NCBI GenBank assembly: GCA_037576215.1
Contig: JBANDB010000005.1
Span: 1,922,001 to 1,986,000 of the forward strand
DNA from: Armillaria gallica
Taxonomy: Eukaryota; Basidiomycota; Agaricomycetes; Agaricales; Physalacriaceae
Direction: 5' to 3'
Length of the DNA stretch: 64,000 nucleotides
In this document: positions 1-11,826 of the stretch, piece after piece
Layout: the number at the start of each line of letters is the position of its first letter
Position numbering within the stretch: position 1 is the stretch's first letter
Notes under the pieces: generated by a model
The model's database searches: none
What the model saw: the letters and a program-made list of their open reading frames with translations, nothing else
What the model was told of the DNA's origin: nothing
Made by a program: the position numbers and the translations under genes

Positions 1-267
1 GACCACGTATTTGGGGGTGGTTGTGCGGAACGGCTCTCTCTATCTATTGCGAGGATACCGGTGGGCTGCTTAGACTGCTTGCATGAGTTTTTTTTTTCTG
101 ATAAAGTTAGGAGTCGTAATAGGCGTTCTTAGTTTCGGTTCGGATCTTGTCAATGTTATTGTCAGAAGTTACCATACAAATGGAGGCATGTGATTCTCAA
201 TGTTCCGAGTTGGCATAAATAGTTTCACCGGTACCCAGGTATTTCATTAGCTCTCTCCATCTGCGCT

Positions 268-3200
268 ATGTTGAATATCGTTTCATTGGAGGGTGGACCT
301 GTCCGCCCTTGTTTTACTCAGCATCAGTCATCTTTTGTGTCTCGAAATTGGTTACGTGAGCGTGGGTTGCCTGATGACGTGCGGCACAATTTGCTTTTGC
401 AGTGCATCGGCCCTACTGGATCGATTGTCTTTCTTATGCCGTTGGCGCCTATGGATATCGCTTCGTTTGATGTATCTCTCGGCAGCGATGTTTTTGCATA
501 CTATAATGAAGTCCTCGTATCTATGACTGCAACTGCTGGTACGTGAACATAATGCCTTCTTCGTATAATATTTTGCCTGACCAATGTTCCTTAGATATGG
601 AAGAGCGCGGTCACGACATGGATGTTGATTTACCTTTGTCTTTGAACGGTGAGAATAGTGACGCTGGCGAGGCGATGGATATATTTCAGATACTTGGTAC
701 GGGTGTTCTTTTTTCGCTACTTGTGTGTTTGCTTAACTGCGATTCTTAGATCGTGATTATCCTGTTGACCATACTTGTCAGTCTGAAAATATCTTTGCTT
801 CGGGTGAAGGTGTACAACCAAGTCCTCTAGCCTCGGGCGGGGGCCATCGTTTCTCTGCGGAGGTCGATGAACCGGCCACGGGCTTTGAATTGTCATCGTG
901 CTCTGGGCAAGGAACGGCGTTGGCTGTTTCTGTAATTCACGGGATGTTGTTTGGACGTGCACTTACAGGATGCCGTAGCTTGGTGTTTACTTCTGATATT
1001 GAATGCCTTATTTACAGTGCTGGCCTTCATGGTCTATCTTTGTCGCAGGATTGTACCGTTGTTGAGTATCAATATGCATTACTTAGTCACGTATTAATGG
1101 GCCAGTGCTATGATCGTCGTTCAATTGAGAAGACTCACGCGTCTGGCCGTGTGCAGGACGTTTCGACTTGCATTAATGTCGCTGCGGGTTTCTGTTCTTC
1201 ACAGTCTTTGAGTAGAACGTTACTAGAATATGTGCTCTCGTATTCGGAGAGAACTGCACATTTAACTATGCCCAAACTGAAGGTTATTACATCAGCACTG
1301 GGCTTAGATTCTAAGATATCGTCTCACCCTTCTCGAAGGGAGTATTTAGGTGCTTTGCAGACTTTGTGTGAGGGCATGTCCTCATCCGACGTTCTCGATG
1401 AATGCCTTCCTTCACTACCTCGAGAGACGCTGCTGATGCTCGCAAACTGTCACAAATTAGATGTCACGGGCTGTCGCAATCTTCGGGACCTTCGGGGGGT
1501 GGTGTATGAACATTTGAAATCCTCGTCTTGTTCTAAGCAGTATAGGAACTCTTCTGATCATGTTATTGACGGCGCAGAGAGTTCCACTACAGTCGAGGAT
1601 TTGGTTCATGGTGATGTTCGATCCATTGAAGACGAGCGTCGGGATATTGTTCTTAATGGGATGAAATCTGCAGCGAAAACATTGTCGTTGAAGGCTTGTC
1701 GCCGTGTTATGAGATTACACGGTTTTACCCTTCCCGACGATACTAGTTCACGACGTCTAGGAAGTAAGTCTCCTGGCGTTAAACAATATCGTAAATGTGT
1801 TGAAAGAAACATAGATTCTATTCGGAAGGCTAAAAGGCTGGAAGATTATATGTCTACACGCTCGCAAATGAGAGCTGATGGCGCCGACGAGTCCCTTCGA
1901 TATTTTCAATCACGGTTGGACTATTTACGAGGTACATGGCCATCCATTCCATCGACTTCATTCAAGGACGAGCTTGTAAAGAACTTTATGGAAGCTACAG
2001 ATTCTGAGGCGCTTAAAACTTTCACGTGTGCTCTATGTGGCGGTCGTCATTGGAAGAGAGAATGTCGCGAAAAGAAACTGTCAGAGCTTGATATAGAATG
2101 CCTTCGATTACTCCCCGATGAAGAGAATCGTCCTCTCGTTTGGCCCGGTACGAACGTTCCGTTACCATATTCTACTGGACCGCTCGCTGGTATGCAGGTG
2201 GATCCTTCCGGTATATTGCATGACCTGGGAAGCAATCCCACTTTGTTAATATGCAAATCCTGTTCACGCGATGTTAACAAAGGGCGTGTGCCTCGCTTAT
2301 CGCTGGCTAATGGAACCTACTTGGGACCTGTGCCTCCTGAATTGGAGAATCTAACTATTGTCGAAGAAAGCATGATAGCGTTGTGTCGAGCTAAGTGTAT
2401 GATATTGCAGCTGAAAGAAGAAGATGGTACAGTTAACTTACCAACTACTCAGCGTGGTTTGAAAGGGAATGTGATCATCTACCCTCAGCGACCGTCAGAG
2501 ATAACGAGAATGCTACCTCCCTCGTTGGAGGAGATCACTGCGCCTATTTGTATTCTTTTCGTTGGCTCTCAGGCTCCCACTCAGGATTGGCTGAGAAATC
2601 ATGCAAAACCGCTTGCAGTCAACGGTAGGCGTGTACGCACAGCACTGGCTTGGCTAAAGGCTAACAATCCTTACTATCGTGATATTGAGTTAAACGAGCC
2701 TGTTCTGAGGTATTTAGATGCTAATCCTGTACTGCCCTTTTCCGTTCAGCATATTCCTCTGTCTACTTCAGCGGAAACACTTACCGATAGATACGAGCCA
2801 CCTGAGCGCTCATCGCGCTTGAGACATCTCGAAGAACCATTGCCGAGACCAGAAGACGTTCCTTGGGAAAGTGTTGTCATTACTGACGTGAATATGGACG
2901 TATCTTCTAACAAATTGAAAGCGGCTGCCTTGAAACACGTTAAAACCAACAGAGGTGGGTATATTGAAGTCTGTCACGATCCCGTTCCCGTTAACGAGTT
3001 TAATAATCCCGCGCTTTTCCCTTTGATGTATCCGACGTTGTTTCCGTACGGTGTTGGTGGTTTAGAGGATCGCGGACGCTTGAGTCCCCTTGCATTCGAT
3101 TCTCATGTGAAGCATTTATTACAGCTCAACGATCGGAGGTTTCAGAAACACCGCACCTTCTTGTTTACTGCGTTCAACATGATACAGCGTCGAAAGCTCC

Positions 3201-6200
3201 TGCTTCAAACGAGTTTTAGAGTGAAGAGAAAAGATTTTCCTGAAGCTGCAAATCGATTTGCGACGGTATCTGCAGCCGCCGTTGCTGTAGTTGCAGATCG
3301 TGTCAGTAATGGTGATTTCTCGACTGCTAATAGCCCTGAGGAGCGTCGTGTCTTAACACTGATGAAGGAGGTCAACGCTGTGGCATCTGCAATTCCTGGT
3401 TCCAGTATGGCGCGCCTTGCTAAAAGGAATGAGGTGAAGGCGTTGATGATGGATAAGGGACTCGCCAGCTTTTATATCACCATCAACCCAGCTGATATTT
3501 ATAATCCTGTTGTTAAATTTCTCGGCGGATCCGATATTGATGTCGATGATATGCTACCGTCGGACATCCCGCAGTATTGGGACCAGAGTGTGCTTGTGGC
3601 TAAGAATCCCGTTGTTGCGGCGACATTTTTTAATGCTTACATGAAGGCCTTCATTCGGACAATTCTTGGATACGATCCGAAGCAGGAAAATCTTGATGGT
3701 GGTGTCCTCGGCTTGGTTAATGCTTACTATGGCTGCGTCGAGGCGCAAGGTCGGGGGACCTTGCACTGCCACATGATGGTCTGGGTCGATGGGTCCCTGA
3801 ACCCTGATCAGATCAAACAAAGGATTATGCAAGACAATGACGTAGAGTTCAGGGACCGACTTCTCGCGTTCTTAGATGATGCAATATCCAATTGTATTCC
3901 GCCTGGTGGTAATGAGGACATTGTTTCCGTGCCTTCAGATGCTTCGCATGCTTGTGCCGTACGCGGAATCCAGAATGGCATTCCTGAACATCTAATACAG
4001 CAAGCTAGAGATCAAGATTTCAGAAACTTGGTTAAAGACTGTCAAATTCATTCCCACTCAAATACCTGTTTTAAATATTGTGACAAGTACGAGCGCATTT
4101 GTCGCTTTGATCTCGACGAAAGTAATTATATAGAAACATCCTCATTTGATTATGAGAAAGGTGAACTGTGTCTCCGGTGTCTGAATGGTCTTGTTAACAA
4201 TTTCAATGATACGATTATACGAGCCATGCGGTGTAATATGGACATCAAGTTCATTGGTTCTGGTGCGTCTGCTAAAGCTATTTTGTATTATATTACTGAC
4301 TACATTACCAAATCACAACTAAAACTACATGTCGCATACGCAGCACTTGAGTTGTCGATACAGAAGCTGGGGGAATATAACCCAAACGAGGATGATGTTT
4401 CAGTAAGAGCTAAGAGACTGTTACAACGCTGTTCTTATGCTATGATATCACATCAAGAGCTATCTGCCCAACAAGTAGTCTCGTATCTTTTGGAGTATGA
4501 AGATCATTTCACATCTCATAACTTTTCTCCTCTTTATTGGACAGCGTTTGAATCATTTATCGAAGAGGAACAGCCCTCACCGGAATGTCGTCCATCTGCA
4601 CAGGCATCAGAACATCGTGGGGATCCTGAGGACGAATCTCCTCCTTTCATTGATGATATATTGCTCGGACATGCGGAGCCAGATCAATCTGAAGTCCCTC
4701 TCGCTGTTCATCCAGAACCACGACTTAATATGGATGAAGAGCATTCCGATGACAGCGATGATGAGGACAATGTTTCTACTGACGGAGAGGAGGAAATAGT
4801 AGTTTCTATAGATCACAGCAGTGGACGTCTTGTCCCTCGGTCCAGTCGAGTTTGCGACTATCAATTACGAGGTAACTTCTTACGAGACATGAATTTGTGG
4901 GAATACTTCGCAAGGGTGAAGAAGGTGAAGACTGTGCACAAAAAAACTAATAAAGACAATACCGACGATGACATCGATATTGAGGGAGACGACGATGACT
5001 TTTGGGGTGTGAATGGAGACGAATTTTTACTTTCAGTTGAGGAGGACGGACCTGCGAATTCTGGTCACAACAATACCGATACAGATACAACATCAGCCGC
5101 TATTTTAGACTCTTTGGATGGTACTGACTGGAACACACTCGCTGCAGTGCTTGAGGACACCCATCGAAACAGGCCGAAGGCCCACTTTGACGAATGCCAT
5201 CCAGATTCTAAAAGCCATCATCAGGTCATTTCATTGCCTATCGATAGAAGAATCCCCGTTCCTTCAGGTGTAAACATACCTAGACGAGACCGCGACGATG
5301 TCTACGCACGATACTGTAGATTAATGTTAATATTTTTCAAACCTTGGTGTCATGCATCTGACCTTCGAGCCGATGGTCAGAGTTGGGAAAATGCCTTTCA
5401 AGCGTTCCGCGAAAATTGTTCTCGTAGAATAATATTTATTATGGATAATATGCAGATTTTGCATGAATGTAAGGATAGTCGAGACGATCACTTTGCGCAA
5501 CGTCGTGCACGCAGAAAGGAACACACGGTCTCTTATCACCGAAATCGACATGACACCGATGACTTCGCAGATGAAGAGAACACAGAGGAGGCTATCCTTG
5601 ACCATCTTCGTGCCTTAGATCTGATTGCTTCTGACAGACAGGTTGTCGCTAAGGCGGTCGTTGACGATTGTCTTCGGTATGCAGACCGAGCAGGTTTGTT
5701 TCGTGAAAGACCTGCACAGTTTGTGCCTGGGACATACAACCGCGCCACCGAGGGTAGAACCGAATGTGTAGATCTGGCAGCGCCTGGTCTACCATTGGAA
5801 AAGGTGTGGAAAGAAACCTATGATCAGCGGAAAGTAAACTGGAAGAAATCCTCCATGTATTCGTCCTCCTCCTCCGCGTCCGCTGAGTCTATTAATGAAA
5901 GAACAGATGTGCCGCGTGGAAAACAAAGTAGCATTTCAGATGGATCAGCTTTCAGAGACGCTTTGGTAAGTCCTCTGACGAATATTCCTACTATTAGGCA
6001 GGACATACCTGTGTCTGCTCCCGTTCACCATGTTGACATTGACGCTATTATTGCCCAGTATACCTTAAACACTGAGCAGGCGAGGGCTTTTCGAATCATT
6101 GCTCAGCATAGTCTTCTTTCGAAGCCGGAAGCATTGCGTATGCTTTTGAGTGGGCCTGGTGGTACAGGAAAGTCGACTGTAATTAGTGCGCTGACACATT

Positions 6201-7828
6201 TTTTCAATGCTCGTGGTCAGAGTAGAAGGTTCCGTTTAGCATCGTACACCGGCATCGCCGCAAGAAATATTCAAGGGATGACGCTACATTCTGCTTTAAT
6301 GTTAGGGAAGATGAATAGACGTGGAGAATCTACGAAAACGACGCGTGAGCTTGTGGCAATGTGGCAAGGTGTCGATTACCTGTTCATTGACGAAATTTCC
6401 ATGGTAGGCTGCAAGTTACTCTTCGATGTATCAACTGCATTGAGCGTTGCCAAAGAAGACAGCTCCATATTTGGCGGTATCAATCTGATTGTCGCAGGGG
6501 ATTTCGCGCAACTTCCACCTGTTAGAGATCGTAAGCTGTACGGTTCCATCACTCGATACTCAACTTCAAAACTCAGTCAAGATCAGGTGCAAGGTAAATT
6601 GCTTTGGTTGTCTATAGACACTGTCATTGTCTTGCACGAAGTCTGGAGGCAAAGAGGCTCAGAAAATATTCCTTTCGTTGAATTGTTATCACGATTACGC
6701 ACAGGCACATGTACAGAGGCCGATAGACAGCTACTCTCTACTCGTTTACTGAGCAATGTTAAGCCTGATTGGACAGACAAAACGTGGGCAAGTACTCCTC
6801 TTGTTGTCCCACAAAACAATGTTAAAGATGCGTTTAACGAGCGCATGGCACATTGTTTTGCTCAGGAACATGGAAGAGAGCTTCATTATTATCACTTGGT
6901 AGATGTGCATAAAGGCCTACCTGTTATTGATCATGGTCTTCGAGACTACCTACATTCCTTATCTTCTGGAAATACGAACCAGAGATTGGGCGCATTGCCT
7001 CTGGTCATTGGAATGCCTGTGATGATATCAACCAATGTCGACGTGCCCAGGGGAGTAGTGAACGGATCTATTGGAACATTAGAGAAAATTAGATATCGAG
7101 TAGACAAGGAGGGTCGACGTTACGCATTGTCATGTGTTGTGAAAGTCCCACACATGACAGGCGATGTTTTACCTGAACTACATGAACAAGAGGCCGCAGT
7201 TGTGGCTGACGATGTTGATATGGAGTTCACTCACCCTTATAGTCAGCGAAGGTGTCGAATAAAACGAACCCAAGTTCCAGTTATGCCTGCGTTTGCTTTC
7301 ACAGTGCACAAAGCTCAAGGTCAAACTATGGATACTGTTTTAGTTGATTTGAAGGCTTGTCGTGGCACTGAGAGTCCGTATGTTATGGTCTCGAGGGTTA
7401 AATCCTTGTCGGGATTGTTAATTCTGAGACCCTTTGATTTGTCTGTTATACAGAAAAACCCATCAGAGGATTACTGTAAAGAAAACAAGAGACTTAATAT
7501 ATTACGACTGAAGACGCTGGAAACTTATGGATCGGAATCGGAGAAGCAAAATGCGTCACAAACTCTCGAGAGCATCGTTGACAACAGGTCGTCTGTAAAC
7601 CAGTACACCTGTAGTACGGCAGATGTTGCAGACTCCTCCCAGCGAAGATTAGAGCGCATCCAAGGCACTATTGACAGATTGGACCGTCATCATTCAGGGA
7701 AAGAAGCAGAGAGAAAATCGGAAATACAGAAGAGTGATAAGACAAAAACAGGTGATCGGTACCGGCGTAAACGAAAACCAAAGGAAGTCTCTACATCGAG
7801 GCCGAAGAAGAAACGGCGCGAGGCGTGA
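268..7828 (+). CDS. Helitron Rep/helicase (RepHel), autonomous rolling-circle transposase
   Basis: Exons 268-538, 595-696 and 750-7828 (introns begin GTACGT and GTACGG and end TTAG) join in frame to 2,483 aa without an internal stop. N-terminal third: a CCHC-like knuckle (CALCGGRHWKREC, ~nt 2030) and a cysteine-rich block typical of DUF6570. The Rep domain has the HUH motif (HCH, ~residues 1130-1132, nt 3764-3772) and the tyrosine pair YITDY (~1305/1309, nt 4289-4303). The C-terminal third is a PIF1-type SF1B helicase: Walker A GPGGTGKST (~1926, nt 6152), Walker B LFIDEIS (~nt 6380), GDFAQLPP and HKAQGQTMD (~nt 7308). Family knowledge: HUH nicking plus helicase unwinding drive rolling-circle transposition. 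Acidic, low-complexity linkers lie between the domains. Being fully open it may be active. I could not place either Helitron terminus (5' TC, 3' CTRR hairpin). The first two exons rest on splice signals only. Confidence 0.9.
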
Positions 7829-7853
7829 CGCAATGTTCAGTCGGATGATGTCA

Positions 7854-8535
7854 TCAATTGCCTGATTCTGGCGAGCTGCGATCAAATTCTTCGTCCTCTC
7901 GTTCCTTCGCTGCTCTCGTTCCCTTACGTTCAATGAGGCTGAGCTTCTCCTTTGACAATGCTCTATACGAATATATATGTCAGTGTCTCTTACTTTTTAC
8001 TATTAAGCAGGAGAAATCCACTCACAATATTACAAGGTCTGTTAATTCTCTGGTCTCTGTTTCTTCGATATCCATGGCACCTTGAAAATCGTGTACTTTC
8101 ACTACGAGGACGTTTCCTTTGATGGATGGACCTTCCGGTGGAAGATATGGCGCCAGTTGTCTGTTTTTGAAGGCTTCCGTGCGCTTCTGTTTTCGTATGA
8201 AGTACATCGCCCATCTCACCACTCCTGTCCGTTTCAGTATTTTTGCCCTTCCAATATTTCGGTCTACGACGTCGTCGTTCGAGTTAATCTGGAGCCATGA
8301 CTCTGGATGAAATGTTGCCTGGCTGATACGATGCGTGGTCTTGTGCGTTTCAACGCGAACAAGCAATGGCGCAAAGCAATGTGTCCCGAACAATAGACCT
8401 TGACAAGTCAAATCCAAACCCTACTCACAGTTAACGAAATCATTCTCAACGTGCGACTGTACTTACCGCTTCCATCAATATATCTTCATTCCGCAATTCC
8501 ACGATCTCTTCTATGGTGTTAGGTTTCCTGTTCAT
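7854..8535 (-). CDS. Family I small protein, 190 aa (unknown function)
   Basis: Exons 8535-8467, 8420-8026 and 7962-7854 give 190 aa. The paralog at 24358-24955 has the same intron positions and an identical second-exon length (395 nt), which supports the model. Shared features are a GLLFGxHCF-type start of exon 2, HRI..ATFHPE, an IGRAKILKR block and a hydrophobic GNVLVVKV strand. I do not recognise the fold, and there is no signal peptide or membrane segment. The C-terminus (about 25 residues, basic/acidic) is absent from the paralog and runs to within 25 bp of the Helitron gene's stop, in convergent orientation. The gene is head-to-head with an F-box/LRR gene copy at 8741, the same arrangement as its paralog. 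The function is unknown; I am confident it is a gene. Confidence 0.75.
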
Positions 8536-8740
8536 GTGTAAGACATCGCCCACATCGACCTTGATCCTCTTATTTATTTTCCCGTCGACTTAGATGCCCT
8601 TGTGTATGCCCTAAATTATCTATCTGCGGTAAGCAGTCATCTGATATCATAAATATACAAGTCTCACTTTTGTTCGCATAACAGCACATCCTGCACGTTA
8701 TTCCACCTTTCGTTCATCACTTCATACTCTACAAACCGTC
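8536..8740. promoter_or_regulatory. Divergent intergenic region between Family I and F-box/LRR gene pair
   Basis: 205 bp separate the two start codons, so both transcripts must start here. The same spacing and gene order recur at 24956-25181. No specific promoter box is claimed. Confidence 0.4.
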
Positions 8741-9930
8741 ATGGTCACTCTCTGCGCTGAACTCGTGCTGAGGATCATCGATGAAGCAACTGCAAATGGT
8801 GATCAACACACGGCGAGAGCGTGCTCCGAAGTTGCGCGTTATTGGGTCTATCCTTTCCGACCGCTCCTTTTTCACACCTTACGTGTCGATTCCGAGGCCG
8901 ACATTCAGTCTTGGAACAGTCTTCTCAACATTAACGCTAAACTACGTGCCGATTTTGCAATTCCTCCCCACGTTCGCCGCCTTGTGATATGGAGATCAGG
9001 TCAAGTAACGTACGGGCGGTTGCCAGTCACAACCATCCAGCTTATAGCTAGGTTCTGTAGCATTACTATGCTCGACCTGCGAGGAGCTATATTGGATTGG
9101 GCTGCATTGCGGGGAGTCCGTTAATGCTCGTTCGTTGCTTGACCTTGCAAGATCTCTCCCTTTCGCACCTATTACATGACGTGGTTGTCGCCTTTCCCTC
9201 CCTCACGGTTCTTAACGTTCGCGACACTGTCCTTAGTCCTATGGACAGTTCTGCGGATGACAAGGAAACCTTTACATCTAATCCGCCAGGTCTGCGTGAA
9301 GTTGCGTTGGATTCCCTTCGAAGTGAAGATGTCTGGCACTTGATCCGCATCTTCATCGATGTTCCGTATTATTGGGGTGTCCGAAACCTCTACATACGAT
9401 GCAGTCCCTTGCTTTTGAACGCATTTTTTGAGAACATACCGAGAATGCAGCTGACTTTGGAATCTTTGCATTGCATGTCTCGTGGTGCGTCACTGACTGT
9501 CTGCTATCACCCTATTTTTCTCATTTTCATCGCTATAGGAACATTGATGCTGGTTGCTCATCTACGGAATATCGAACAGCTCAACCATATTGAAGCATTT
9601 GGTTTCCAAATGCTTGACCTCGACGCCAATACCGTTCTTCCTCGTATCGGTCAAATATCGTCGCCCAAATTGTATTCTTTAACAATTTGCTACGGTCTCA
9701 CTTTACTGGGCGATACACCTCTCGATTTACCGCCTTCCTGAGAGACATTCAAGACCGCTATCGGCGATGTTTCTCGTTTTCCACGTTTGGTTGGACTTGA
9801 TATAACCATTTATGATGCGGCGCAGTGCGGGATGCTTTTCCTAAGATTAATGGAATACAGTCTAAAGTGCGTATTTGTGTCCTTGCATTGTTCTCATATC
9901 CGTATAAGAATACATATTCGCGGACAGTAA
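8741..9930 (+). pseudogene. F-box/LRR-like protein, Family III copy 1 (broken)
   Basis: The N-terminal F-box-like segment (LCAELVLRIIDEA..., then HTARACSEVARYW) is followed by LRR-like strands (LTMLDL, LTVLNV). This resembles fungal F-box proteins, which present substrates to SCF ubiquitin ligases. Exons 8741-9484 and 9539-9930 match the intact copy at 25182. Exon 1 is 744 nt against 748 nt in the other two copies. Reading runs into a stop at 9121-9123 because of a frameshift at about 9100-9115, and later meets TGA at 9739-9741 where the paralogs read through (a TGG-to-TGA change fits). The C-terminal part still aligns, ending in the IHIRG motif shared with copy 2. It is a decayed member of the family unless the frameshift is an assembly error. 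Confidence 0.75.
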
Positions 9931-10003
9931 AAACTTGTATTTGTACGTTTTATAACTGTTTCTTAAACTATGGTATTTCAGAGAGAATAATCATATTTCA
10001 TTA

Positions 10004-11157
10004 CTACTTCGCCTTCATTTGAGACATCATAGTGGAAATCTTCTCAATGTCCACATCCATTCCAGCAGTATCCAGATTGCTTCCTTTCTCCAAAGCGCGT
10101 CGTTTCTTGGGGGGTCCCTGCAATGTACCTTCGTCACTCTGGTGCTGTTTCATAATAACTCTTAGAGCCTATGAGGGTTTCAGCGACAATTCTCGCGTTC
10201 AACAATAAATTACCTCAACACCTCCATGCTCCATGACAGTGCAAGAATCGAGTCGTGCTTGAAACAGGACACGGTTTGGCATCTTGATCAGGTGGAATGA
10301 TAGCCCTACGTCAACTATATGGCCTGGCTTCAACAACGCTGGATTCATATCCGATACGAACCTATATTCACCTTGGTCAACATTCCTGATATATTGTTCA
10401 AAGATGCTTACGTTTTCCCATCCACGGCGTGTTCCCACTTGAGATAAGATATGACGTTGTCCTCGGTATATTGATGAGAACCTCGGGTGAGCATATTCTT
10501 CAGCACGTTCCCACTGTCTATGGATTCAATACCAACAATGGGCGTACGGACCTTGCCCACAGGCGTCAGAAGTCGTGTTTCTCCACGTATAGCGTTGAGA
10601 TCTCCGACTTTGAAGTTACTAATGGTATTGACTTTGACGTTGAAGCGAGCCATGAAAGAATAAATCGCCTCGATGCCTTGAATTGCTCTCGAGAACGCAG
10701 TGTCTTTCAAACCGCTGACAACGACAACGGATTGAACAAGATCGTTCATTTTTCCACTGTAGCGAGATTAGATCAATGTGGTTTCATACACCGAACACTC
10801 ACGCGTACTCCATGCCCGTGCTTATGACTGGTGGATGATGGGCCTCGGCTAAGATGCCTTCTGTCTGCAACACCACTTCTTCTTGCGTATCCTTCCATAC
10901 CAGATACACAAATTCTTCAGAGTTTGTGGTATTGACGGAAAACGCGTTGTCGATAAGTGTTTCATCGGAATATGATGACAGTTGCCATCGAGCATCTATC
11001 GTCCCCAGCTTACGACGGCGCGTGTCGGCAAGAACTATGAAGTCACGTGGATCAAGGTGATCACGACATCATTAACTGTCAACGTACGAATCTCTGTTTG
11101 ATCAACCAACTCCTTCAAATGCGTTGCTTGGACTCGTGGTGTTAGGGACAACGGCAT
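10004..11157 (-). CDS. Unknown basidiomycete protein, ~345 aa, with one apparent frameshift
   Basis: Exons 11157-10803, 10756-10412, 10385-10214 and 10168-10004 have good GT..AG borders and join in frame from about residue 36 to the stop. One base is missing near 11060 (after the NDVVIT codons) between the first ATG and the long frame, so it is either a young pseudogene or a sequence error. The protein has no signal peptide or membrane helix. Its last 60 residues carry a basic patch (PPKKRRALEKG) that could be a nuclear localisation signal. Its C-terminal half (GHIVDVGLSFHLIKM and following) looks similar in layout to the end of the protein at 11827-13432 (FHVGDYAMVIFTIGG), so the two may be distant relatives. 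I do not recognise a characterised domain. Confidence 0.6.
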
Positions 11158-11257
11158 GCTAGTTTGAAATGGTGAGGATGTCTAAAAACACATATATTCC
11201 ATCTGAACGTCATATTTATAATTTCAGTCTTCAGGTTACACTTGACACGGTTTGTCC

Positions 11258-11777
11258 TCATCCTTTTGGGATGGTTTCAGTCATCTTCTCTCGAGCACTG
11301 TCTCGCTTTCCATATAGCGTCCTGGAACAGCAATGTATTGAGCATGCTCACCTGTCTACATTCAAGTCTCTGGAACATAATGCAATGGTTGTACTTTCTG
11401 AACCCAAGAACAGGCCCGTCTCATTTCTGATCTTCAAGTACGTTTTGTCTTCTGAGTCCTGTACATATTTGCGGATCTCAGGTAGTGAACTGTGTTGAGT
11501 CCTCTATTATCTTATTTTATTGTATTCTTTGTGACACCTGAATCACTCCCCCGAACGTATAGGAATTCAGAACTGCCTTCAGGTTCGCAGTAATCAACTG
11601 GTCGGCCACATGATATTTGGATACATATTTCCACATCTCGTGGATCCGGCTACCCGCATCAAGTTCGTGTATAAAGTTTCGTTGGTTTTCTCGAGCTGTC
11701 AGAAACAGTATGACCGGCACATCGTCCTCAAAGAAATCTGCCAAGTATGTTTGCAATTTTGACTTTTTTGCCGGCAC
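11258..11777 (-). CDS. Unknown small protein, 136 aa
   Basis: Exons 11777-11538, 11458-11352 and 11321-11258 join in frame to 136 aa. The start MPAKKSKLQTYL is basic, followed by an FFEDDVPVILFLTA strand and an ENQRNFIHELDAGS stretch; the C-terminus is rich in charged residues. No known domain is recognised and no paralog was found in the window. It starts 49 bp from the divergent gene at 11827, so the two probably share a promoter. It ends 100 bp before the start of the downstream same-strand gene at 11157. The first intron (79 nt) skips a short open stretch, and the exact borders of that intron are the least certain part. Confidence 0.55.
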
Positions 11778-11826
11778 TTATTGCTCGTATTACAGACCTT
11801 CTACCTCCGTGCCAGACACGTCAGGC

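Noticed and set aside
1..267. Helitron 5' terminus
   Set aside because: Several TC dinucleotides exist but none can be chosen without other copies; the end may lie outside the window.
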